Shown: positions 1 through 5,793 of the stretch, piece by piece
Layout: every line of letters begins with the position of its first letter
Position numbering within the stretch: position 1 is the stretch's first letter
Position numbers and translations under genes: made by a program
The notes under the pieces: generated by a model
Seen by the model: only the letters and a program-made list of their open reading frames with translations
What the model was told of the DNA's origin: nothing
Databases searched by the model: none
Assembly: GCA_937885235.1 (NCBI GenBank)
Contig: CAKZZK010000268.1
Location: forward strand, 1-5,793
Direction of reading: 5' to 3'
Source: an uncultured Treponema sp.
Lineage (GTDB): Bacteria > Spirochaetota > Spirochaetia > Treponematales > Treponemataceae
Length of the DNA stretch: 5,793 nucleotides

Positions 1-779
1 TTTGGATTAAATTTAAAATTACTTTTTGCAATTTTCAAATAGTGTTCCACTTCTTGATTTATAGGTATTTCTCTACGACTATTTTCTGTTTTAGTAGTAT
101 CTTCTTTATGTAATGTTACATGCCCTTTTTCATCTCTTGTAGTGGTTCTATTTACAATAATAAATCCACTTTTATTATCAATATCACTTGGACGTAAAGC
201 ACAAATTTCTCCACAACGCATACCGGTATGTAAACCTAATAGAATTATTATTTTGAATTTTAAATCAATATCACTATTACGAATAACCTCTAATATTTTG
301 TTTTGCTCATCTATTGTAAGTGACTCAACTTTTTTCTCTTTCTTTTCACTTTTTGGCTTTTTCAATTTTAAATTACTATCAAATGGATTTTTGCTTAAAA
401 TCTCGTTCGTAACAGCTAATTCAAATGATTTTTTTATTAATTGATAATCTTTATCTATGATAGATTGACTATAAACACGCATTTCGTACAAACAATTTTT
501 TATTTGATTAACATTAATTTTTTGTATTGGAATATTAGCAATACTCATCTTTTCTATTCTCTTAATATTTCCTCTTTTTGTTCCTAGTGTATTAGAACAT
601 ATTTCTCCACTTTTTACTTGGTCATTCACATACTCTCTAGCTAATTGTACTAAGGTAGCGTTATTTTTGCTTATGTACGTCTTATGCTCTAATTCATAAA
701 TAAGAGTATTTAATGCTTTTCGTGCCTCCGTTTGTGTTTCATAATAACTAGTATAACACGGAATCCTTGTTTTTTCAAC
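1..779 (-). CDS. Tyrosine recombinase / phage-type integrase, partial at both ends (no start codon)
   Basis: The minus strand is open without a stop for about 259 codons, from 779 down to the left edge. Visible residues about 12-35 (YYETQTEARKAL...) resemble the end of the arm-binding domain. Residues about 42-130 fit the SAM-like core-binding domain (ATLVQLAREYV...). The catalytic domain begins near residue 155. It contains HTGMRCGEICAL with the first catalytic Arg (codon 216-218) and the TKTENSRREIPI beta-hairpin Lys (codon 90-92). The HxxR box and nucleophilic Tyr lie beyond the left edge. The frame is closed by TAA at 780-782, and no ATG, GTG or TTG lies between that stop and the conserved region. 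The first internal candidate, GTG at 627-629, would remove the whole arm domain. About 30-40 N-terminal residues therefore seem to be missing, so this is probably a 5'-truncated, inactive gene. Family assignment is firm; functionality is doubtful. Confidence 0.85.
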
Positions 780-780
780 T
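1..780. mobile_element. Remnant or edge of an integrated element (AT-rich, integrase-bearing)
   Basis: This stretch is strikingly AT-rich compared with everything to its right, and its only recognisable content is a leftward tyrosine recombinase. The composition change coincides with the point where the integrase frame ends at an upstream stop (780-782) and the chromosomal promoter begins (783). That is what an element boundary or a deletion scar looks like. Only one end is visible, so no att direct repeat can be identified and the element type (prophage, ICE, genomic island) cannot be told. The boundary is inferred from composition and from the integrase truncation; it could be off by tens of bases. 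Confidence 0.6.
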
Positions 781-782
781 TA

Positions 783-811
783 TTGACGCGAGTGATAACA
801 GACCGTATAAT
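783..811 (+). promoter_or_regulatory. Sigma-70-type promoter for the phosphatase operon
   Basis: TTGACG at 783-788 (5 of 6 matches to consensus) and TATAAT at 806-811 (6 of 6) are separated by exactly 17 bp. Transcription would start near 818, giving a leader of roughly 28 nt before the phosphatase ATG at 846. The -35 hexamer begins one base after the stop that closes the truncated integrase frame, so the promoter sits right at the inferred element boundary. This is a sequence match only. Confidence 0.75.
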
Positions 812-833
812 GTAATATTGTAAATAGGTGGAC

Positions 834-840
834 AGGGGGA
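834..840 (+). promoter_or_regulatory. Ribosome binding site that sets the phosphatase start
   Basis: AGGGGGA ends five bases before ATG at 846-848. This favours that ATG over the in-frame GTG at 828, which lies upstream of the site and has no comparable purine-rich stretch at a useful distance. Confidence 0.75.
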
Positions 841-845
841 ATCCT

Positions 846-2150
846 ATGAGTGAAAGTATAGAATCTGTTGACAGCAGCACCTTTGTTGATGAGAGTTTTT
901 TTACCGGTGATGTGGCAGAGACAGAAAAAAAAGCGAATGATTCTATCAGCTCCATGTTTCAGGAGCAGTATTCGCCCAAGCAGATTGGTTCTATTGCGAA
1001 ATATACTGAGCCGGTGAACGGCTCAAGCCCGCTGGAAACAGCCATCCAAATGTTCAAGGAAAACGAGGACTTAAAGGTGCTTCCCGTCGAGGAGTATGAC
1101 CGCGTAATTGGCTTTATTGACCGCAAGACTATCTCTGCTAATACGAATTCGGTGTGGAAAAAGATAACCGCGGGCAATGTCATCGATTATACGCAGCGTG
1201 TGGAGACCATCCTCTCTGCGAATGACTTCATTGAAAAGGCCTTGCAGAAGGTGTCCGCCATAAACAGGGAGTACGGCATCGTCTATTTTCCCGTGTTCAA
1301 CAACGGCAGCTTCTATGGCATAGCGTCTCTTGATGACTTCCTTGACCGCATTGCGGAAATCCGCGAGCAGGATCTGGAAAAGGCGAGCAACATTCAGAAA
1401 AATTTCTTTCCGTCAGACAATTTTGTGGCAAAGCTGCCGTACAGCTTCCATGCGTGGAACCGGATGGCGAATTCCCTTGGCGGGGATATCTACCAGATTT
1501 ATAATTTTTCTGACAGCAAGAGCCTGATATGTTGCTGCGATGTGTCCGGCAAAAATGTGGCAGCATCGCTGCTCACCATCACGGTGGGCTCTTTTTTCTC
1601 CTCGCTCAAGGCTATCAAGAGCACGGAACGGAACCCCGTCAAAGTCATCGCCTTGCTTGACGATTTCCTGCACCGCGTGGTGCCGTCAGGCAACTTCATC
1701 ACGGCGGTTTTCTGCTATGTTGATGAGGAAAACAAGAAGCTCTGCATCTTTAACTGCGGCCACACAACGACCTACCTGCTTTCAAAGGATGCTGCGGATT
1801 CGTCACGGGGCAAGATTGCCAAAATAGACCCCAAGCTGCCGCCCTTGGGCATGGGGGTGGTCGCTTCTGAGCTGGAGAAGTCCCTCACAGAAAAAGATGC
1901 TTCCAGGCGGCCTTACTTGGCATACCAGCTGGCTCACGGCTTGCATCTGGATATGTATTCAGACGGCTTTACCGATATGAAGAGCGAAAATGGAGTGCGC
2001 TACGAAGATGATAGGGCTAAGAAATTCTTTGAAAAACTCTATGATCTGAACGATGACGAGGTGCTTCCGTTTATAGAAAAGACCGTCAATTCATGGATTG
2101 GGAATGCCATGCTTCCTGATGACGTGACCGTGCTGGACATCCGTTTCTGA
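846..2150 (+). CDS. CBS-domain pair fused to a SpoIIE/RsbU-type PP2C serine/threonine phosphatase
   Basis: The protein is 434 residues with no signal peptide or membrane segment, so it is cytoplasmic. Residues 1-45 are acidic, polar and probably disordered. Residues about 51-96 and 113-169 look like two CBS motifs (VLPVEEYDRVIGFIDRKTI; VYFPVFNNGSFYGIASLDDF), which would form an adenosyl-ligand-sensing module. A helical linker at 170-190 (EQDLEKASNIQKNFFP) matches the switch helix of RsbU-like phosphatases. The phosphatase core has GGD at 212-214, DVSGKNVAA at 232-240, NCGH at 303-306, PPLGMG at 332-337, YSDGF at 371-375 and DDVTVL at 425-430. All the expected metal-binding aspartates are present. 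The usual GKG is GKN here. Family members dephosphorylate anti-sigma-factor antagonists and so control sigma factors or other partner-switching outputs; no such partner is encoded in the window. ATG 846 is chosen for its ribosome binding site. The stop overlaps the next start. Fold confident, target unknown. Confidence 0.9.
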   Translation: MSESIESVDSSTFVDESFFTGDVAETEKKANDSISSMFQEQYSPKQIGSIAKYTEPVNGSSPLETAIQMFKENEDLKVLPVEEYDRVIGFIDRKTISANTNSVWKKITAGNVIDYTQRVETILSANDFIEKALQKVSAINREYGIVYFPVFNNGSFYGIASLDDFLDRIAEIREQDLEKASNIQKNFFPSDNFVAKLPYSFHAWNRMANSLGGDIYQIYNFSDSKSLICCCDVSGKNVAASLLTITVGSFFSSLKAIKSTERNPVKVIALLDDFLHRVVPSGNFITAVFCYVDEENKKLCIFNCGHTTTYLLSKDAADSSRGKIAKIDPKLPPLGMGVVASELEKSLTEKDASRRPYLAYQLAHGLHLDMYSDGFTDMKSENGVRYEDDRAKKFFEKLYDLNDDEVLPFIEKTVNSWIGNAMLPDDVTVLDIRF

Positions 2151-2869
2151 TGGCGCTTGAAAAAGCCCTCTACCTCATCCCCGTCACTCTCGGCGACACT
2201 TCGCTTGACGCTGTGTTGCCGCCGTATAATCGGGAGATAGTCTGTGGCATCAGGTACTTCATTGTGGAAAATATCCGCTCTGCCCGCCGCTTCCTCAAAA
2301 AGGTGGACAAGGATATAGATATTGACTCTCTGCATTTTTCTGAGCTGAACGAGCATACGAAGCTTGCCGAAATCAGCGGCTATCTGGAGCCCCTTGCCAA
2401 GAAGGGGGAGCCTATGGGCGTTATCTCCGAGGCTGGCTGCCCTGCGGTGGCTGACCCGGGAGCGACGGTGGTGGAGATGGCACAGCGGGCGGGACTCCGC
2501 GTGGTTCCCCTCGTGGGGCCGTCTTCTATCATCATGGCGGTGATGGCAAGCGGCTTTAACGGGCAGAACTTTGCATTTAACGGCTACCTGCCCGTAAAGG
2601 ACGGGGAGCGGGCTTCTAAGCTTAGGCAGCTTGAAAGCAGGGCATGGAAGGAGGGGCAGACGCAGCTCTTTATAGAAGCTCCTTACCGCAACCTTAAGAT
2701 GTTTTCAGCTATCTTGGCGGTATGTCGGAAGGATACGCGGTTGTGCATTGCGGCAAATCTTAGCTGCGAAGGCGAGTATGTCCGTATGCACAGCATTGCC
2801 GAATGGCAGAAAGAGCCGGAGCCTGCCATATACAAGATGCCCGCCATTTTCCTCCTATACAGAAACTAG
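2150..2869 (+). CDS. SAM-dependent methyltransferase, tetrapyrrole-methylase/RsmI-related short family
   Basis: The protein has 239 residues and belongs to the tetrapyrrole methylase fold related to RsmI, the 16S rRNA 2'-O-methyltransferase for C1402. Recognisable parts are ALYLIPVTLGDT (6-17), the SAM-site motif GVISEAGCPAVADPG (90-104), PLVGPSSII (120-128), GFNGQNFAFNGYLP (135-148), LFIEAPYR (173-180) and CIAANLSCEGEY (199-210). It lacks part of the C-terminal region of classical RsmI (about 286 residues in E. coli) and has a distinct N-terminus, matching a subfamily I recall mainly from Bacteroidetes and spirochaetes. Whether it methylates rRNA or another substrate is not known from the sequence. 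Its ATG shares its A with the TGA stop of the phosphatase (TGATG). No strong ribosome binding site precedes it, so translation probably depends on reinitiation by ribosomes finishing the phosphatase. Confidence 0.88.
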   Translation: MALEKALYLIPVTLGDTSLDAVLPPYNREIVCGIRYFIVENIRSARRFLKKVDKDIDIDSLHFSELNEHTKLAEISGYLEPLAKKGEPMGVISEAGCPAVADPGATVVEMAQRAGLRVVPLVGPSSIIMAVMASGFNGQNFAFNGYLPVKDGERASKLRQLESRAWKEGQTQLFIEAPYRNLKMFSAILAVCRKDTRLCIAANLSCEGEYVRMHSIAEWQKEPEPAIYKMPAIFLLYRN

Positions 2870-2886
2870 GCTCCACAGGAGATTTC

Positions 2887-3456
2887 ATGAACAGCATTAT
2901 TTTAGTGGGCATAAAGCACTGCGGGAAATCTACGCAGGGAAGGTTGCTCAGCGGGCAGCTAGGGCTGCCGTTTTTTGATACCGACAAGGTCTTGGAGGAA
3001 CAGACCGGCTGTACCGCACGGCAGCTTTATGCTGAACGGGGGGTGGAGGCATTTAAAGCTGCCGAAACAGAGGCCTGCCGCTTTATTGCGGATACGCTCA
3101 GCCCGTCCAGCTCTGATGCGGTCATCGCGACAGGTGGTGGAATCTGCACAAATGAAGCTGCGCTTGACTTACTGCGGCCCCTCGGCACTTTTGTCTTTCT
3201 CATTGCCTCAGAAAGAATTGCGGCGAACAGGATTGTGCAGGAAGCGCGGATGGAAGATGGCAAGCTTGTAAATCTGCCTGCCTATATAGCAAAAAAGAAC
3301 CCGCAGTCTCTTGAAGAGGTGCGGGCGTTTTTCCATGAATTTTATGTGGAGCGGGAAAAGCAGTATGCCTCTCTCGCCAATGTAAGCATCAGGATGGGGA
3401 ATGCGCCAAAGCAGGTGAATGCCCGGCGTATTCTGGCCCTTTTGCGCCGCTCTTAG
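2887..3456 (+). CDS. aroK: Shikimate kinase family protein
   Basis: This 189-residue P-loop kinase would phosphorylate shikimate at the 3-hydroxyl in chorismate (aromatic amino acid) biosynthesis. Visible are Walker A GIKHCGKST (8-16), the magnesium/substrate DTD (31-33), ATGGGICTNE (81-90) and a C-terminal REKQYASLANVSI segment (156-168) corresponding to the usual RxPxYxxxAD. Two departures are notable. The substrate Arg of the usual F-R-xx-E is Lys here (FKAAE, 56-60). The lid region (about 120-145, RMEDGKLVNLPAYI...) is not the usual R-RPLL type. The start at 2887 is set by AGGAG at 2877-2881, five bases upstream. The same frame is open further upstream inside the methyltransferase gene, but that is not supported as coding. 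It lies 17 bp after the methyltransferase and is probably cotranscribed with it. No other shikimate-pathway gene is nearby, so a related small-molecule kinase role cannot be excluded. Confidence 0.82.
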   Translation: MNSIILVGIKHCGKSTQGRLLSGQLGLPFFDTDKVLEEQTGCTARQLYAERGVEAFKAAETEACRFIADTLSPSSSDAVIATGGGICTNEAALDLLRPLGTFVFLIASERIAANRIVQEARMEDGKLVNLPAYIAKKNPQSLEEVRAFFHEFYVEREKQYASLANVSIRMGNAPKQVNARRILALLRRS

Positions 3457-3986
3457 CTGCAGCACCCTCCGTCACAGCCATCACCACAGTTTCCGTCGCA
3501 GGAACCACCGCAATCGCAGCATCCTCCCACCCTGCCGGAATCGAGTTCCTCTTCGCTTGCTTCCCGCACAGCGGCGATGTCGATGGCGAAGTGCAGGTTT
3601 TTACCGGCAAGCTCGTGGTTTGCATCCACCGTTACCGTGTCGCCTTCCACCTTGGTGACGGTGACAAACTGTATGCCGCCGTCCTCTGTCTGTGCTTGGA
3701 ACGTCATGCCCGCGGAGATTTCCATATCGCAGTCAAAGTCTGCGAGCGGTACTTCCGCCACGAGCTTTTCGTCATATTCACCGTAGCCGTCTTTGGCATC
3801 AAGGTCTAAAAGCAGGCTGTCGCCCGGATTTTTGCCCTCCAGCGCTTCTTCGAGCTTTGGCAGCAGGAAGCCGCGCCCCTGCACGTATTCTAATGGTCCG
3901 GAGCCTTCCGATGAGTCAATGACGCTGCCATCATCACCGCGCAAGGTGTAGTGGATGGATACCACCCTGTCTTTTTCTACTACCAT
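3453..3986 (-). CDS. slyD: SlyD-type FKBP peptidyl-prolyl cis-trans isomerase with Cys-rich metal-binding tail
   Basis: The protein has 177 residues and is cytoplasmic, with no signal peptide. The FKBP domain is formed by residues 1-69 (VSIHYTLRGDDGSVIDSS, then PLEYVQGRGFLLPKLEEAL) and about 127-143 (GKNLHFAIDIAAV). The insert-in-flap chaperone domain occupies about 70-125 (YGEYDEKLVAEVP...). The hallmark NHPLAGKNLHF is present as NHELAGKNLHF. SlyD proteins fold proline-limited substrates and, through a His/Cys-rich tail, bind nickel and supply metalloenzymes. Here the tail (154-177) has eight Cys and no His: Cys156, 157, 159, 163, 167, 171, 175 and 176. The start lies nine bases after the NifU-like gene's stop, preceded only by a weak, closely spaced purine stretch (GGCAAGG), so translational coupling is likely. 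Its TAA overlaps the TAG of the convergent aroK gene. Confidence 0.93.
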   Translation of the reverse strand: MVVEKDRVVSIHYTLRGDDGSVIDSSEGSGPLEYVQGRGFLLPKLEEALEGKNPGDSLLLDLDAKDGYGEYDEKLVAEVPLADFDCDMEISAGMTFQAQTEDGGIQFVTVTKVEGDTVTVDANHELAGKNLHFAIDIAAVREASEEELDSGRVGGCCDCGGSCDGNCGDGCDGGCCS

Positions 3987-3995
3987 CTGCCTTGC

Positions 3996-4235
3996 CTACT
4001 GGTCCTGTACCACTTCGGAAATTTCAGGACAGGTTTCTTTAAGGTAGCGTTCAATGCCCATTTTGAGCGTCATGATCGCCATGGGGCATGAGCCGCATGA
4101 ACCTGTCAGGCGCAAGTGCACCTTGTTGTCTTCATCAATGGAAATGAATTCCATGTCGCCACCATCTGCGTTCAGCTGCGGGCGGAAAGCCTCCAGCGTT
4201 TCCTTTACCCTGCTTGTCAATGCTTCGTCTGCCAT
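3996..4235 (-). CDS. NifU C-terminal-domain Fe-S scaffold/carrier protein (Nfu type)
   Basis: This small protein of 79 residues consists of the NifU C-terminal (Nfu) domain alone. It shows the conserved RPQLNADGGDMEF segment (18-30) and the cluster-binding CGSC at 47-50 in GSCGSCPMAIMTLKMGIE. In this family two subunits hold a [4Fe-4S] cluster between their CxxC pairs and pass it to apo-enzymes. There is no NifU N-terminal domain or degenerate A-type domain, so it is the minimal stand-alone form. The start ATG at 4233-4235 is supported by AAGGAG at 4242-4247. It is followed after nine bases by slyD and preceded by 63 bp after the transglycosylase stop, consistent with a leftward operon. Confidence 0.92.
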   Translation of the reverse strand: MADEALTSRVKETLEAFRPQLNADGGDMEFISIDEDNKVHLRLTGSCGSCPMAIMTLKMGIERYLKETCPEISEVVQDQ

Positions 4236-4284
4236 AATGTACTCCTTGGCAATAAGATACTGGTTTTCAAATCTTTAGGCAATA

Positions 4285-4304
4285 CGGTAGCGATGAAACT
4301 ACCG
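4285..4304. other. Small inverted repeat at the 3' end of the transglycosylase gene
   Basis: CGGTAG (4285-4290) and CTACCG (4299-4304) form a perfect 6-bp stem around an 8-base loop, overlapping the transglycosylase stop codon. There is no T-run after it on either strand, so it is not a convincing intrinsic terminator. It could act as a weak mRNA hairpin between the transglycosylase and NifU-like genes, or be chance. Confidence 0.3.
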
Positions 4305-5793
4305 CATTATGCTTTCGATGATTTCTTCTGCGGGAAGCCCGTAGTAGAGCATGCCGTACATGACTGCTCCCGCAAGCACCCTGCGTCCGTATTCCCGTGT
4401 TTCGCTTATGGGCAGCAGCTCCAAAAATACATCCTTCGGCAGGTTTTCGCGGTAGTCCAGCTCCGCGGCATTCAGCTGTGTGCGCACACGGGAAATGCCC
4501 CCGTTGTAAGCGAATATGGCAAGGATGACGGAACCGTCGAGACGGCGTATCATCTCGTCAAGGTAGAAGGCACCGAATTTGATATTTGTCGCAGCATCTT
4601 TCAGGTCAAAGCTGCTTGCTTTGAGTTTTTTTGCCACGTCCCCCGCGGTTGCCTGCATGAGCTGGGTGAGTCCTGTCGCGCCTGCAGAGCTGACAGCTGT
4701 AGGGTCAAAAAGGCTTTCCGTCCTGATGAGCGAGTAGAGCACGTATTCTTCTTCGCTGTATGTGTTGCAGTTTTCCCTTACCTCGTCCGTATAGTCCTGC
4801 GGAAAGGCGAGCCGTTTGAGCGTCTCCGGCACAGCGATTTCGCTCTTGTTGAACTTGCGGGCGGCGATGCGTATGCTCTGCGTATAGTAATGCTCGTTGT
4901 TTGCCGCGCAGTTGCGCAGGAAAGTGGCTATTTTTTCAACACAGGACAAGCTCAGCCTGTCTCTGTGGAGCTGCCATTCATCGTAGATGCGTTCGGGAAA
5001 ACCAAAGTCGGCGTAGCCTAGCAAAAGCGCTTCCGCTGCCGGGTCAGACTCAAAATCTTCATCGTGTTGGAAGATGTCCAGTTCCTGCTGTAACTCGTCG
5101 GCGGTCAGATGCAAAAGCTTTGCCGCCATAAACTTGTAGTAGATGTTTGTCCCGCTTTTGAGCGCCCGTCTGAGCAACCGCTCTATTGCGACTTCCTTCT
5201 GTTCCTCTTCTGGAGAAAAAAAGCCTTCCCCGATGAGCCGCGCCGCCACGTAGCAGAATTTTGAAAGGCTTTCAGGGCTGGCGTAGCCTTCGAGTATGTT
5301 GGTGGCGCTGTAGTAAGCCTTCCAGGAGTGGGCAGCGAGGAGCCGCACCGAAAGCGCATCAAAAAAATCGTCAAAGTAGGCGGGGTCATGCCATTTGTCA
5401 CGGTAGCTGTTTGCTGCGGCGAGCGCTTCGTCCGGCGAATTTTTGAGCGTGGCGGTGAGGTAGTACCACAGCGCGTTGTCGTAGCTTTCTGGACTGGGAG
5501 CTATGCCGAGCGCTTTGAGGAAATTCATCCGCGCCTTGTCGCCATTGTCAAGCGTGCGGTCGTAGAGACGGCCTGCATAAAAATAGAGGTAGAACAGGCA
5601 GTCCTGCGGCGCGGTGGTGGCAAGCTTTTCCAGATACGCCGCATCTTCTGCGTAGTTCGTGGAACCGTAGAGAAAGATTTTGCCGTAGTCGCTCATCAGT
5701 ATGGGGTGCAGGTAGCTGGGATTTTCGCAGAATGCCCTCACGCGGGCAACGGCGGAAAGATAGTTTTTCTGGTAGAGCAGGGAACGCAGGCTG
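4299..5793 (-). CDS. slt: Slt70-like lytic murein transglycosylase, 5' end beyond the window
   Basis: About 497 residues are visible, and the frame is open to the right edge with coherent protein (SLRSLLYQKNYLSAVA...) upstream of the internal GTG at 5739-5741. The true start and any signal peptide are therefore outside the window. The first 340 or so residues are helix-rich, TPR-like, matching the superhelical U/L regions of Slt70. The C-terminal GH23 SLT domain (about 4362-4754) carries SLIRTES with the catalytic Glu (codon 4716-4718), GATGLTQLMQATA, NIKFGAFYLDEMI, FAYNGG and SETREYGRRVL. Such enzymes cleave the MurNAc-GlcNAc bond of peptidoglycan in the periplasm, leaving 1,6-anhydroMurNAc ends, in cell-wall turnover or opening. 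It is the first visible gene of the leftward set ahead of the NifU-like gene and slyD, although the 63-bp gap would allow a separate promoter. Confidence 0.92.
   Translation of the reverse strand, partial: SLRSLLYQKNYLSAVARVRAFCENPSYLHPILMSDYGKIFLYGSTNYAEDAAYLEKLATTAPQDCLFYLYFYAGRLYDRTLDNGDKARMNFLKALGIAPSPESYDNALWYYLTATLKNSPDEALAAANSYRDKWHDPAYFDDFFDALSVRLLAAHSWKAYYSATNILEGYASPESLSKFCYVAARLIGEGFFSPEEEQKEVAIERLLRRALKSGTNIYYKFMAAKLLHLTADELQQELDIFQHDEDFESDPAAEALLLGYADFGFPERIYDEWQLHRDRLSLSCVEKIATFLRNCAANNEHYYTQSIRIAARKFNKSEIAVPETLKRLAFPQDYTDEVRENCNTYSEEEYVLYSLIRTESLFDPTAVSSAGATGLTQLMQATAGDVAKKLKASSFDLKDAATNIKFGAFYLDEMIRRLDGSVILAIFAYNGGISRVRTQLNAAELDYRENLPKDVFLELLPISETREYGRRVLAGAVMYGMLYYGLPAEEIIESIMR

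Noticed and set aside
142..444. Plus-strand 100-codon open frame in the AT-rich region
   Set aside because: It is a low-complexity shadow of the integrase, whose minus-strand frame carries clear tyrosine recombinase motifs.
741..755. ACTAGT palindrome near the integrase end as an att core or operator
   Set aside because: The symmetry does not extend beyond six bases, and no second copy is visible in the window.
828..845. GTG at 828 as an in-frame, six-codon-longer start for the phosphatase
   Set aside because: The strong AGGGGGA at 834-840 lies downstream of the GTG and is ideally spaced for ATG 846; the extension would be translated from a site with no ribosome binding sequence.
710..955. 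Minus-strand open frame crossing the phosphatase start and promoter
   Set aside because: It runs antisense through well-supported coding and promoter sequence, is out of frame with the integrase and resembles no known protein.
2803..2886. Upstream extension of the shikimate kinase frame into the methyltransferase gene
   Set aside because: AGGAG five bases before ATG 2887 and the normal kinase N-terminus (beta strand then P-loop) start there; the extension overlaps conserved methyltransferase coding sequence.
3456..3530. Short repetitive-looking DNA considered as a tandem repeat or recombination site
   Set aside because: The pattern is explained by Cys/Gly/Asp codons at four-residue spacing in the SlyD tail; no exact DNA repeat unit is present.
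4254..4282. Possible promoter for the NifU-like gene (minus strand TTGCCT, 17 bp, TATCTT)
   Set aside because: Only 4 of 6 matches in each box, and the predicted start would fall on the Shine-Dalgarno sequence, leaving almost no leader.
4116..5021. Plus-strand 301-codon open frame opposite the transglycosylase
   Set aside because: Long, but antisense to the conserved SLT domain with its catalytic Glu, AYNGG and GLTQLM motifs; it also crosses the NifU-like gene and shows no recognisable domain.

Overview
The window is a bacterial chromosome segment with a sharp change in character near position 780. Positions 1 to about 780 are very AT-rich (roughly a quarter to 30% G+C by eye). They hold the remains of a mobile element: a leftward tyrosine recombinase that runs off the left edge and has no start codon at its right end. 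From about 783 onward the DNA is much richer in G+C (about half or more) and carries ordinary chromosomal genes.

Layout of the chromosomal part. A good sigma-70-type promoter (TTGACG, 17 bp, TATAAT) lies within a few bases of the end of the integrase reading frame and fires rightward. It drives a three-gene set. The first gene is a CBS-pair plus SpoIIE/RsbU-type PP2C phosphatase. The second, joined to it by a TGATG stop/start overlap, is a short RsmI-related SAM-dependent methyltransferase. The third is a shikimate kinase-family protein (aroK), 17 bp downstream. The aroK stop overlaps the stop of a convergent leftward set. In its own transcription order that set is a Slt70-like lytic transglycosylase (5' end beyond the right edge), a small NifU C-terminal-type Fe-S scaffold, and a SlyD-type FKBP prolyl isomerase with an unusual cysteine-periodic tail.

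Organism. No marker gene is present. The short 'ALYLIPVTLGDT' methyltransferase family is, from memory, typical of Bacteroidetes and spirochaetes. Together with the moderate-to-high G+C, a CBS-SpoIIE phosphatase, a stand-alone divergent shikimate kinase and a Slt-like transglycosylase, this makes a Treponema-like spirochaete my best guess, with low to moderate confidence. The AT-rich recombinase resembles Firmicutes-type phage/ICE integrases and is probably acquired.

How the genes work together. The rightward set links a putative ligand-sensing phosphatase (a regulator of anti-sigma-antagonist type partners, none of which is in the window) with what look like housekeeping enzymes. The leftward set mixes peptidoglycan turnover, Fe-S assembly and metal-linked protein folding. 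I see no CRISPR array, tRNA, rRNA or complete mobile element, and nothing I would confidently call a new system. The best leads are the element/promoter junction near 780 and the SlyD tail with a cysteine every fourth residue.
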